Shown here: one piece after another, positions 23,001 through 34,400 of the stretch
Layout: every line of letters starts with the position of its first letter
How positions within the stretch are numbered: position 1 is the stretch's first letter
NCBI GenBank assembly: GCA_900708905.1
Contig: CAADRB010000040.1
Span: forward strand, 923,265 to 987,264
Source: Hymenolepis diminuta
Taxonomy: Eukaryota > Platyhelminthes > Cestoda > Cyclophyllidea > Hymenolepididae
Direction of reading: 5' to 3'
DNA: 64,000 nucleotides
Translations under genes and position numbers: made by a program
The notes under the pieces: generated by a model
The model's input: only the letters and a program-made list of their open reading frames with translations
Told to the model about the DNA's origin: nothing
Databases searched by the model: none

Positions 23001-25361
23001 TAATCCAAGCAAAATATGTGCACCTTCTCGAAGATGAAAAAGACAAACGCATCTATCGAAGTGCCCGCCTCACCGGATGCACGACACGTCTAAATATGTC
23101 CACCACCAGACGCAATAAACACGGCGAAATATGCTTTATTGTGAATGTGGAAGGCAATGGCGAAGCGGAGCTGCATAGATTCAAGAAACTAATACACGAT
23201 AAGTTCTCTGACATCTTGTTCACTCGTGCTTAAGAGTGTGCCGAGGACATACAATCAAATCGACTACACTGTAAATAATAGTGATTATCAACTCTCAAAT
23301 GACTCAACTTTTTCCTGATTCGCCTTACATCAAATTCAGAGGCTTGTAGTGGCGGATATTACGGAACAACCAAATAGCAATTAAGTTAATCAACACCAGT
23401 AGCAAATCCTTCTAACGCCGAAATCACCATCAAAAACGCGAAATTAACTAACTCAATAGTAACCACTACTCTTCTTCCGTGTTCACTAGAACACTAGAAA
23501 TTTAAATCAGTATATCGCATTACGAAGGACATCAATGTAATTGAATTCTGATGCAGTTTCTACCCCAAAATTATGCATCAAAGATACCAAAAAACGTCAA
23601 TCTCTTTTCAGCAAGATCTCCCATAATTATAAAGACAACGAAAAATTGACCAGGAGTTCTCCATTCCAAGAAAAGCCTACAATAAATGGGCCCAAAAAGA
23701 ACACTGCGGATGGAAGCCACTACTATATACACATCTATAAAGAAAGAAGGACAAAGTTACAAGATGAGCTGCACACGAGTTTCGTTGCTCTGTTTCCACT
23801 CTAACCGATGCTTCTTTCAATTCCTAATCTCAACTATCTTGCCCTAACAGTTAATAAATAATATGACACCGAATCTACTTATTTCTTACTCTTTCATTAT
23901 GAGCAGAGCTAAAGTGAAATGAATGATCTTGAATTTGATAGGGTTTTTTGCAAATCTTAAAATCCATTTTCTAAATCTTTCCAGGTACTAGAAGGAGAAA
24001 ATTTCTAATGTGAAAATTAGATATCATTAAAAAGCACATAATAATAACGACTTTGTCTTTGAGTTGTTATAAAAAATCCCCTTAGTTCCGTCAAGACGGT
24101 CAGGATGATAGGGGCAGAAAGCCCCCGTATCCTGCTAATAATCGACAAAAGTGATAAACGAGAGTGGAAACCACTTTTGGGGTTTGTATTTCTCATCTCA
24201 ATATATAAATAATGAAAAAGGAGCTAAGTTTGTAATCGGTTTAATAGTCAGTTCATGCCAACTAACAGTCCTGAAATCAAAAAATGAGAATAGCACCACC
24301 ACCATCCAAACTTATGAACTTGACAAATTTGGGAAAATAAAGAAATAGTTTACTTACGTTATATTTGAGTACACAATGCGCATTGTACAACCGGATCATA
24401 TCTCCAGGTTTGAGATTCCTCGCGGCCACTGCGTGTTCATCGAAGACAAAGACGCATACAGACCAATCGGATTCCAGCGGATGAAGGGTATGACCAGTGA
24501 TACAAACTAAGTGGGGGTCCACGGTCATTCTCTCAACTGTAGGCGGACGCTCTAAGTCGAGATGATTGTAGAATGGCTGGAGATTTTGACAGTCTGTTGA
24601 AGGTTCCCCATCCCAGAGACATAGAATGAGATCTATTGTTTGATCCTCTGGATAGGTATAGATTCCAACTACCTCAGCATCAGTATTAAAAAATGAATTG
24701 GGCTTGACGTCATGAAGTCGAGTTAGATTGCATATATTCATGGTGGGAGATGGCTAAAGGGCATTGTTAAATAAAGACAACTGTTACTTCATGGGGAATA
24801 GGCAGAATTTCTTTTTCAATAGGGCATTCTGGTGAATTATACCAATCCCTTAATTCCGCTACTCGTGCAAGGTCATCGTTTGAGAACTAAAATATAAACG
24901 AAATGAAACAGAAAAATATAATAATTACACTGCATTTACAAATACTATCATACGAAGAAATGGGCTTTGCAGCATCTCCTGGAAAAACAACGGCCGCCGA
25001 TCCAAAATATTCATTAGCGCATCCTTGTAATTTACCCCGAAATCTTGATACACTCAGCCGATGAATTATGACAACATCCCCTGGAGATTGTATCTGTTTA
25101 AAAATAATCAGACGAAATTTTTCAAACCGGTGGTAATCTGTCGATATTGTTGCTAACAAAGGTAATGCCGAATTTTTCACCTTTCAGAGATGGGTCGCTA
25201 ACCGAGGCGAACATTGAAAACCCACTCCCCGTGGTTTTTCGAGGTGGCTTAAAAAACTTAACGACAGCAATAATATTATGCCGACCCTCACAGAGTTCAT
25301 GTAATTCTGTAAAAGAATACTGAAACTCAGTAAAATCCTTTGAACCATCGATCCCCTCCAT
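20084..25361 (-). CDS. POT1: Protection of telomeres protein 1 (POT1)
   Basis: Binds single-stranded telomeric DNA and caps chromosome ends. Seven minus-strand exons (25361-25128, 25093-24929, 24886-24788, 24753-24358, 21387-21208, 20665-20475, 20402-20084) give 527 residues, with phases agreeing at every join. OB1 (about residues 20-140) has the hallmark IIAVVKFFKPP and GDVVIIHRLSV. OB2 (about 165-310) has LHDVKPNSFF, LCLWDGE, the VFDEHAVAARNLKPGDMIRLY region and HGGGKRYGRRIEVL. These line up in order with vertebrate POT1. The C-terminal part (about 380-527) begins VRIRICGRI and carries a likely zinc site, CGNC (C407, C410) and CEC (C425, C427). The vertebrate resolvase-like insertion between these Cys pairs is absent, which explains the short length. 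Start: the ATG at 25361 lies about 20 residues before OB1; an upstream 5' exon is possible. Intron 4 (2970 bp) hosts a plus-strand gene. Identity is firm; the last third is less conserved but co-linear. Confidence 0.9.
20786..20955 (+). repeat. Dispersed repeat family E, copy 2, in a POT1 intron
   Basis: Lies in POT1 intron 5. TTGCAATCTCGCCAGGACT, CTTCTTGGTCCACTCTTCTG, TTATAGACCTTTGTG and ATCTATAAGACGTTCCTTAA match 43384-43610 and 42700-42845 in order. Confidence 0.6.
21058..21145 (+). repeat. Dispersed repeat family C, copy 2, in a POT1 intron
   Basis: Shares ordered words with 6395-6482 (CAATATCTAGTGG, AGCAGCAGAA). It lies just inside intron 5, 60 bases past the donor of exon 5. Confidence 0.4.
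22880..23233 (+). CDS. Intronless 117-residue protein with a PP1-docking motif, nested in POT1
   Basis: I do not recognise the whole protein. One uninterrupted frame starts at ATGATG (22880/22883), has an in-frame TAG two codons upstream, and ends in TAA at 23233. It lies on the opposite strand inside POT1 intron 4. The interval is visibly richer in G+C than its flanks, as the real exons are. Residues about 19-29 read KTVRFNDTVEV. This fits the [RK]-x-V-x-F docking signature for protein phosphatase 1 and closely resembles VRFSEKVTV of GADD34/CReP (PPP1R15). A charged middle (HLLEDEKDKR) and a C-terminal helix-like segment (EAELHRFKKLIHDKFSDILF) follow. There is no signal peptide or membrane segment. 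By inference it may be a PP1 regulatory subunit, possibly PPP1R15-like. It could instead be a retrocopy or a single exon of a larger gene. Confidence 0.55.
   Translation: MMNVTQVTADSGDIQAVNKTVRFNDTVEVFQYQKAPKCLMLIQAKYVHLLEDEKDKRIYRSARLTGCTTRLNMSTTRRNKHGEICFIVNVEGNGEAELHRFKKLIHDKFSDILFTRA
24088..24134. other. Two adjacent hairpins in POT1 intron 4
   Basis: CCGTCAAGACGG (24088-24099) is a perfect 5-bp inverted repeat. Directly after it, CAGGAT...GGGGC AGAAA GCCCC...ATCCTG (24101-24134) forms an 11-bp paired hairpin with an internal mismatch. No known RNA family is recognised. Confidence 0.4.
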
Positions 25362-25959
25362 TTCAATCAGATCTTGCAACAGCCTTGACAATAGTATTGT
25401 TAAATAAATAAAACAACTTCCATACGTTCTCAATTTTTTTTGTAATTTTACATTTAAATCAATAGTTTTAAAATAATCTACAACAATTATGGTTTGTTCT
25501 TGACGGAAATCGTATTTTCTATACTCTTACGTAAACTTATATGGATTTCATATTTCTACAAATATGAGTCAATATTTTCTATCATTTATGATTATATTTC
25601 GCTAAAATATATACTATATATACTATGTAAAATATACTATTTCATTGTGAGTGAATATTTATGAATGAGATTATTTCATACAAATATACAGAGAAATGTT
25701 CACATAATATCTTAAAGCCATGCTCTTGACATTAAAATTAGGTTAAATTACTCCAATACGTTTACAGAATAAAATGTTGGTAACATCACTAAACAATTGC
25801 CATTTAACCGGAAGGTATAGATAAGGGAATTTTAACTCTTCAACAATGTCTTTTTTTCAAATCGATCAGAATAAATACGATGAACCGACATTGATTTTAG
25901 TAATTAAAACTATGCCTAACAGCTAACGACAGCAACAAGAGTTTCGACAGTATAATACA

Positions 25960-26165
25960 AGTGTTGTGTAGGTCAAAATGCATTGAACAATTCACGATGC
26001 TAGTTCAAGAGGATAAGAGAGAGACAAGGGACAGAAGAGATGAGAGGGAACCGTGTCAAGGAGAAAGTGACAATCGTGCGTGTCTGCGTGTATGGTATGC
26101 TTTCGTGTTTATGTAAGAAGGCTTTATATAGTCTCATATAGGAGGAATTGCATAAACAAATGGTT
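25960..26165 (+). repeat. Dispersed repeat family G, copy 1
   Basis: Words such as TTCAAGAGGATAAGAGAGAGA, GTGTATGGTATGC and TTTATATAGTCTCATATAGG recur, inverted and in order, at 59540-59700. The first part recurs at 50170-50345. Confidence 0.5.
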
Positions 26166-26426
26166 CTAGACATCCATGCGAGAAAACTGGAACCTTGTAA
26201 CGCTCATTCCAGAACTACCTAATTAGATTATTCCGATAGTTAAAATAAACCACTTGAGGACACACAACGGTTATCTACAAGGAGCTTGAAGTTACAGTAG
26301 GGCCTAACATTTCAGGCACCTCTGTGAGGTCGAGATAGTTAAATGTCAGGGCTTAGTGAAGACAAAGATAAAAATTTCGGAACCGCATTGGGATTCATTC
26401 TTCAAGATCATTGATGCGTGTATACT

Positions 26427-26692
26427 TGTAATAATGTTGAGGGCTACAGGGGCCACATCGGTCAAATAGGTAGAATAAATCAAGTCACCCATGTCGTGAG
26501 ATCAGTTCGGAGGTGGCAGGCAAGCCATTCCAATTTAGCAATAGGTAAATTAGGTTTATATACAGAACATTTCTTCGTTAGACGTTAGTCATGTCTAGTT
26601 GTCGGTGTTTCGGCGTGATGATTGACATCTGTCTGAGTATCTATGTGCAAACACGCAAACACATAGCAGGACATCTGCCGGTTATAGCAATA
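26427..26692 (+). repeat. Dispersed repeat family A, copy 1
   Basis: Starts TGTAATAATGTTGAGGGCTA and runs through GATCAGTTCGGAGGTGGCAG, TTCGTTAGACGTTAGTCATG and GGCGTGATGATTGACATCTG to CATCTGCCGGTTATAGCAA. It aligns end to end with the copies at 54349 and 56469. Confidence 0.75.
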
Positions 26693-26919
26693 CTAATGAC
26701 CATAATCATCGTAAACTCAAATTTTTGAAATCATCTAGGCGATCGACTTTATCTAATATGACGTACTTAGTGAAGACGTGACTGCTCTTAGAATTTGAAG
26801 CTTCAGTGACTACTAAAACATAAGCCTACGTAGTCAGAATTATAAATATACGAAATAATAACAAACATTATTTTGTGTGATTTCATAAGTTTTATTGACC
26901 AACTTCTAATAAAGTTATG

Positions 26920-27184
26920 CAGATCGGAATTAATCCAGTAGATGTAATAAGGTATGCCCTTCATGTCGCTAGGTCAGTACGGAGCAATTTATTAACAAAT
27001 AAATTAAATTTATGTAACAAACAATTCTTCGTTTGATGTCTGTCATGTCTTGTCGTCGACGTCCACACGTGATGATTGGCGTCTACGTAGGTATCTATGT
27101 TCAAACACGCATATGGATATTGTAGTCGAGATTTTATTGTCACTCAACCCTTTCTGATCGCCAGGTATTTATTAACATCCGCTA
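26920..27184 (+). repeat. Dispersed repeat family A, copy 2 (diverged, long form)
   Basis: More diverged at its 5' end but clear from CTAGGTCAGTACGGAG through CGTGATGATTGGCGTCTACG to AACATCCGCTATTG. It contains the middle segment (GTAGTCGAGATTTTATTGTC) missing from the short copies. A family B copy follows at once. Confidence 0.65.
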
Positions 27185-27430
27185 TTGTTATGTTCTGTTC
27201 TTCTTTGTAAGATACCGTAATCGACTCTACGATTTCCTTAGAAATTGTGCTAGTTTCAAACACAACAGGACAGCACCACAATACAAAACAACGTATCTTT
27301 TGTGTCGATGGGTCGATTTATCTTAAGCGCAATTTACAACCGTGATGTTAATAAATTCGTTCGAATAAGGGTTAATGAAAAGAAAAGGGATTTAAAGGGT
27401 CGAAAATGAAGAATATTACAAATAAGACTT
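27185..27430 (+). repeat. Dispersed repeat family B, copy 2
   Basis: TTATGTTCTGTTCTTCTTTG, GATACCGTAATCGACTCTAC and AAATTCGTTCGAATAAGGG match copies 1 and 3 in order. It abuts a family A copy. Confidence 0.7.
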
Positions 27431-28039
27431 ATTTCTGCTGAAAATGTGAACTTTTACGTAGCAGCTCTCAATAGCACATCTCACCCAACATCTTTTATTC
27501 GATCTACCTAGTGGAACTTGTTAATCAGTCAATGTTTTGAATAGTCGTCAATGTTACATTTATTGCATGAATAACAGATTTTGTATACTTCGATCCGTAA
27601 ATTAAGCTTACTGCGATGAGTGAATTTTCTTTGTGACGTACGCAATATAAACTGCTAAAGTGGAGTTCAATTTGTCTACAATTTATTGAAAAATGTATGC
27701 AGTGAGCTGCATTTTCAGGAACTAATTTCCATACTGTCCTAAATACGTAGTGAATAATTCAATTTAAAGATAAACTGCTTTTCCGGTTTATATAAATATG
27801 TGGTAATACCTCTGTAGAGGATACTACACAAATAGACTCTTGGATATAACATTAATAATTCTCTAAGAAGTCCAACTAGCCTGTAGCAGAGTCCCCTAGT
27901 ATAACTTGCCCCCAAGATTGGCTGGGCTATGTCCAAAGTACCGAGAACACAGAGGGTATGGAGTAGAGAGAGTTTATTGTAAATATTACTAACAGAATCC
28001 TTAGTCATTAAATACGTTTAATGCTACGTTGCATGAATA

Positions 28040-28140
28040 TTAATCGCTGGTTGGTTGGGAAGGCCTCTATACGCACGTGCGAGCTCTCCAGAATGTTCAA
28101 GCGCGGGTCTTGTAGTGTTGTACATTCCACACTTAATTCT
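28040..28140 (+). repeat. Dispersed repeat family H, copy 1
   Basis: GGTTGGTTGGGAAGGCCTCT, CTCTCCAGAATG and TGTTGTACATTCCACACTTA parallel GATTGGCTGAGAGGCCTCTG, TTTCCAGAACGA and GCTGTATACTCCACAATATT at 41268-41375. Confidence 0.45.
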
Positions 28141-28451
28141 CCATAACCGACTAGATATTTTTGTTCTAAATATGATTTATTCTAATAATTCTCTTTCCTA
28201 TTATTTATTCATTCTGCGTTTTCTTTGTATGTTCGGTAATTATCAGATTCACAATACAATTTCAATTTTGTAATGTTCTCGTGGTTTTTCTTATACCTCT
28301 TGCTGCAAGAATTCAACTTACCACGCATATCTCATTATTTTTTGGCAAAACTGATACGAAACTCACATTTAATAGAGGCTTACTACGAAAGTAAAAAACA
28401 GCAAGGAAAAGACTGATTATATTTTTGAATAAAATATACATAATGTTGCCT

Positions 28452-31400
28452 CTAGTTTATTGTGTATTTCAGAAAATACCTCGATCTCCAGAAGGTACAG
28501 TATTGCTAAAAAGTAATAAAGTGGATACGTTACTCATAAATCATAAACCCTTTTGGAGGAACACGAAATAACCGTTAGACTTACTTTAATCACATCTCGT
28601 AGCTTTCCATCGTGCAATTTTATGCCATCATTGATCGCAATTTTTTTAACCTCTCCAAATTGCACACATGGTTTCTCTTCAAGCAATTTCAAGATAATGT
28701 TCCTTACCTAAATCGAAAGAAAGTCCAATTAGTATCGTATTTTACTCCCTAAACTTGATTTGGATCACTCGTGAAAATTTCATTTAAGTCATAACCGATT
28801 TAAATTAAACTATTATAGTTTGTCAATTTGAACCGTTCTAATTGACACAACGTACTAGGTGTAATCTAGATAAGATGTTTCCTCTCCGAGGTCTTCTGAA
28901 TCTCTTGTACATTGTACTCAGAAATGCTACACAACATTTCTGTCAGAAAAAAAGAGGGGAATAATTTGACGTGTATCAAAAGCCGCTTTCCCCTCTGAAT
29001 ATAAATCGCATTACACTTCTTAGGAGAGTGTAGTGCGCAAGTGCTGACTCACATCTCTGCGAGCTCTAATTAGCAGTAGATTTTTTCATCAACGAAGGAA
29101 AAACGCGAAATCTATCAACTGCATTATCGTACCTCAATAAGCCCCCTACCACAGCCCGGGTTGCTCTCGCTCAGTATTGACGCTTTCCCCTTCTCTACGA
29201 ATTCTCAATACCTTCTACTACTCTTCTTTCCTTCCTCATTCTATTACTTTTGTTCAAAAGACATTTGTCTTGATCTTCTCAATTTGGAGAAAGCCTAATA
29301 AGATTATAAGGTTCTAGTCTAACTTAGTCTCATTTTTTAACGTAATTTTTCTGACTGGCTTAGTGATACTTTAGAAGTTAATAATTTATAACTAAAGGGA
29401 CTTAAGATTACTTACTCGTATACAGGGATCCTGTGGATTAGTGTACTCCAGTGTTGGGGGTGGCACAAATAGAGGTTGTTTGGGGGATGCAACAGAACAA
29501 TGCAAGGTCTCTGGCCACTGAATGTTCAACTCCTGAGCACCTTGAGCAAGGAGGATTTGGTGGATATCTGAACTGAGCATCTGCCTTTCTGCTTCTGATC
29601 CCGCCGGCGGCCGGTTATCACCAGCACTTATTGAATGTAAGATACTTGATAGGTGTGGCTGCAAGGAATAGAAAAGCAGAATATGAAGGCCAGCCAAAAT
29701 AAAGAAATAGTTTCCGATTCAATTTTCATGAGTTTTACATGATTGACTATTTCAAGGGTATCCGTGTCTGTTTATAAACAGCTTGACGGTTATCAATATC
29801 GCCATCAATCTTCGAGCTCCTACCACCATTCATACATCAATACGCCTGTTAAAGCTCTTGTGGAGGCTCAACCGGTCGTCAAATGATGGTCCCCTACTTT
29901 TAGTTAGATATAAGCTCTATATATTGACTTTTTATCTATATTTACCCACGTATAATTTTTCTGAAGCGCCGATTCTGACGTTTCCCATTTGTACCACCCA
30001 TCTTTTCAGCTTCCTCTTCTTCTACCTTCTGTTTTTGTAACCTTCTCTCTCTCTCTCTGTCAAATCTAAGTACTATTTTTACTAAATTCTTTGTTTGCAT
30101 CTTACCCCCTGCAGCCTTGCATTTTATGTCTCTATTTTTCAGCCCAAAGCAATACTTTTGCTAGCCTTATCTATCTGTTTATTATTATTTATAAGAAAAT
30201 TGAATTTAGATACTATGACCAACTGTTCAATCAAATCAACTGATCAATGGGCTCTAAATTTCGCAAACATGAACTCACGATGGAAACAAAGGTTTCAAAC
30301 GTTGAAATTTGAACTTTGGAACGTTACACAGTGAATTATAGGAAAGTGGAAAACTCAACCATTCCCTGTTTCATCCATTGGTAGGTACTTTTAATGTTCT
30401 GCCTTGGGTACTTCAGTCTTTATCCTGTTGGGATAATCTATTATAGCTGTAGCTAAATTACGGTAAAGCCAGGTTTTCCTACTTTAGATCACTCATCCTT
30501 TTCAATCCCCGTCTCTGTTACTAACTTCACATGTGCTTTTTAATAAAATTATAATAATTGATCATATTATTAATAATGAGGAAAATTGACCTGTACACTT
30601 CTTGTTATTTCTGATAAGGAGATGATCGGATGAGAATTCAGTCTACTTTTCACAAGTGCCACGATCCTCGGATCATCAACGACCGAAAAAACAGTTTTCG
30701 ATTGTTTCGAAGAATAGCATTCTTCGCTCAAACTCGGGGGTTCTGTTTTGAGCACTAAATTCAAGTCAAAGAAAGGAGAAGTTAGGAAATGCTAACCGAG
30801 TGAAATGAATTAGGAAATTTGCCGGAACTTACAGTTTTGTAAGGGTTTGGCAATCACTCTGTATTCACTGAGAAACGATGAACTGCTCTGTGGTGCATTA
30901 ACTAAACTGCGTGAATTTGGTTTGATATCAAGCATATCAGGATCGGAAATCTCAGATAGTAATCCTCCTAGGGAAAAAGAAGTGCTTATGATTTAAATAA
31001 GTCTCATCGCTAAGCAAAGAATAAAGAAAGTCGAAATTAAGCGATTTAGGACTTATTTTGGGCAGTCAAGTAACATTATAGAACTTCATAGGTGAGAAAC
31101 TTCAATTCTACCGTCCACCTCTCGATCTGTTTATTCTTTGAGTAAGTGCAATTCAGTGAGTATTTGACGCGTGAAGTCTGACTTAACAGACGTAAACGTT
31201 AACCTCTAAATCATCAAACAAGCAAATCATCAGCTTGTCAAACAAACTGACTTTCTATATTCATGCCTCATTATTTTGATTAAAAACCTGAAATCTTAAT
31301 TTCGACATTTAAATCTCGCCTAATTATTGTCTTCAAGGGTAAACATGTAAAATTTCAAGAAAGCGTCAAGGTATCGGCATATGTGGAATTTCGGAAAACA

Positions 31401-34400
31401 GATGGGGATGGATAACTGCAGAAGCGCATGATCAAGAATTCTAGGTTAAAGATTCTACAACAGAGCTCCAAGCGGTTGAAGAAACCCCAGACAAAAAGCT
31501 TAAGCGTAATTCGAAACTCAAATAAAGTCATATACACTCCAAATGTTTTCTCCTTTTCCTTTTTATGCAACATAATAATAATATTATTATTCGATTTTAA
31601 TAAGATAAATAAGAGAGAAAAACGAAATCTCACCCCCCTTTGCTGTTGGTTCTTCATAAATTGTGGAGTCAATCACCGCAGAATCTGTTTTTCTATGATG
31701 AATAAGCTCTGAAAGAGGCACTATCCAAAGGAATGTATTTAATGCATTAGTGATCAGATCATGCAATTAATATGAATTAATTATTCAAACTTACTGTCAT
31801 CTTCATTCTGAGTAGACGTCTGATCAGCAGGCATTTCATCCTGACTAACCTGCAACATTTGATTATTCTCGAATCTACCTCCTTTGACCGGAGGCGCTAA
31901 ATTTGAACTTCTAGAGGATGATTCTAATGGTCGACGAGGTAAAAGGCGTGTTTCAGTCACTGCAGACCTCCTATCTGTATCAATAGGGGTATCATATTCT
32001 ATTGGATCATTGCCAAATCCAACTCGCTTTGTTTGAGATGTTGATGGACTTCGGCCAATACGCTGTTTTCCTTTAGATGGTGGATTTGATGATCTGGTAG
32101 GAGAGTCAGCATAACCATTTAGTGAGCCCTGTGACTCCTTAGTCTGCATTGCAGTTTCCTTGCAAGATTTTAGCAAATTGTTTTCCGTAACCACACCAAG
32201 AGAAACGGAGGTGCAACCATCCGATATCCGACGTGTAGATTCCTGATTTCTAAGTATTGACTTTGACGAAGATGATTGTAAAACTGGTATGGAAACTGAA
32301 TTTTCATCTTTTTCATTTGAATTTTCATTCAAGACTTCTTTCTCAACCTTAGCTCGCTTAGCTAGTGGCGGTAAAATAGAATCATTAGTTGATGTTTCTG
32401 GATCACAGCGAGTAGGACATGGCGGCTCTAAAACTTGTTTTTCAAATTCAGAAGAGCTCTTCTTCAAATAAATTAGATTAGAATTTTGAGCGCTTTCAGT
32501 ACGACCATCCTGTTTGGATGGGGTATTTTCAGTGTCTAGCGATTCTGACCACCCCGCTTCAATCTGTTTTTCAGTTAACGGTCTGACTTTTTCGCCAGAC
32601 TCGCTGGAAGATGGTACCGATTTTAGTTCATTTTGCATGGGTGTTAACATCAAACGATCTTCATTAGAAGAAGCAGAAATTTGACTACAATTTAATAGCA
32701 TTTCAGCTTCTCCTTTGTGAGTCCGCGTTATCTGCATATGTTCAACTGACGCAGAATTTGGATTTACACCACGTTTCTGTTCAATTTCATGTGAAATTCT
32801 ATTCATATTAACTCCTGATGCAGTATTACCGGAATGTATTCGTTCAAAATCATGAATATCTCCATTGGCAATCGATATTATGTCGGTTGGAAGATTTGGA
32901 GACGAAGAAATCGGTTCTTCCAATTGAGAGTGCTTAGACTGAGATTTATTCTCATGTAAAGAAGAGAAATTGCACAAAGTGGACGGGGAAACAGGCTGAA
33001 CGGTATTTGACTGTGCTTCATCGATTTCTTTACCCTGATCTATAGCTAAAGCAAAATGTTACTTATAATATTTAAGTAAAAAAGTAAATCAACGCTTTAA
33101 AATAAATTTCACAATACCCATGTCTGCAAGATCAAAACTTACATGAATGAAAATACGGAAAGCAATTAACAAAAACTATCAAAAAATGTCCTTGAAATGC
33201 ATACCACCACATTTAACTTAAAAAGCTTTTACCTGAGTTCACTTTAAGTAAACTCTATTGAGCTTGCTATTTTAGAATCATGATATCTTGAACATTAGAA
33301 AAAAAACTCAATTATTAATGTCGACTAACAGCTCTCTAAATCTGAAAACGAGAGTGGCACCAACACCCAATTCTTTAAACGCTTTCTTTTGCAATTGGAC
33401 GAACTGCGAAATTAAGAAAATACAAATGGATGCAAGCCTTCGATCTTAAAAGCCACCAACTACCACAAATTTCAACTTGACGTGAATGCTAAGTTCCGAC
33501 CCAAAAGCACTCAAGATTTTAAGGAAAGAAGTATTATAGGACGGAGGCCTTGACAACAACTGGAGTCATAAAAAGGTTTTAATTTCAAGACTGAAATCCC
33601 TTGATTTACCTCTCTTCGGTAAATATCACATTGAACGTCATGTACTCCACTTTCAATTCAAGCTTTCGATAAAGCATATTACTCAAAATAAGTAAATTGA
33701 TTTGATTGATATTAACCATGAAACCGCTTCCTAAGATGGGATATAAGCCGCCGATCAATATTCTAAACCTATTCAGCGTTTAAATATATGAAACAAAGTT
33801 TCTTATCTGCCACCATTATTTCGCACTCGATGACAAAAAAGTAAATTTTGGCCTTTCAGATCACGATAAGGTGGTAAAATTCACACAGCAATAATCCTAA
33901 TTAGGTCATTAATGCGTGAACTTGGAAGATGGTAACCACAACAGGTGCTCGTAACTTAAGGTTGACTAATAAAACTATCGAAATAATGCGGTGTCCAAGT
34001 TCAAATTTAAAAGCAGTTTCATATATGCATGGCAGGCACGCATCTGCTGTTACACCACTAGAGAGATTCCAGAGAAAGTTCAAATGGTAATAATATTGAC
34101 AAAATGTTAGCGAAATGGCCTTAAGCGAAAAACAAATGTGCACTTCTGGCTGTATACTGAGATTCATCATTCACCAATACGATGAATTAACCCTACTAGT
34201 TAATACAAAGGAATGACTACACCGTGGAAGCTTGTTGTGTTACATAATTGACGCCTGCTACAATCTGTACAATAATTTCCGAACCTACTAGGAGAAGTAT
34301 TCACAACACTTGACTTACGTGGAAGGAAGTTATCTTGGCGTCACTGTTATAAGAAACTCATATACCCCTCCTTTGTTGACCAGAATTAATCAGTGCACTT

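Larger units (their letters stand above)
25434..28451. other. POLR3E-POT1 intergenic region with repeats
   Basis: A 3 kb spacer. It holds a family G copy (about 25960-26165), two family A copies (about 26427-26692 and 26920-27184), a family B copy immediately after the second (27185-27430) and a family H copy (about 28040-28140). The first 500 bases upstream of POT1 are very AT-rich (ATATACTATATATACTATG near 25610) and may contain its promoter. No gene was seen. Confidence 0.6.

Noticed and set aside
23541..23804. 87-codon plus-strand frame downstream of the nested gene
   Set aside because: It has no ATG, only a TTG start, and no good acceptor in phase. It could be a 3' exon of something, but nothing supports that.
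26427..26692. Hammerhead ribozyme in family A (GTGATGATTG resembling CTGATGA)
   Set aside because: The conserved CTGATGA core is not exact and no properly placed GAAA partner with flanking stems was found in the copies.
31355..31712. Overlapping frames on both strands inside POLR3E intron 12
   Set aside because: Runs of Ile, Phe, Asn and Lys typical of chance AT-rich frames, inside a well-defined intron.
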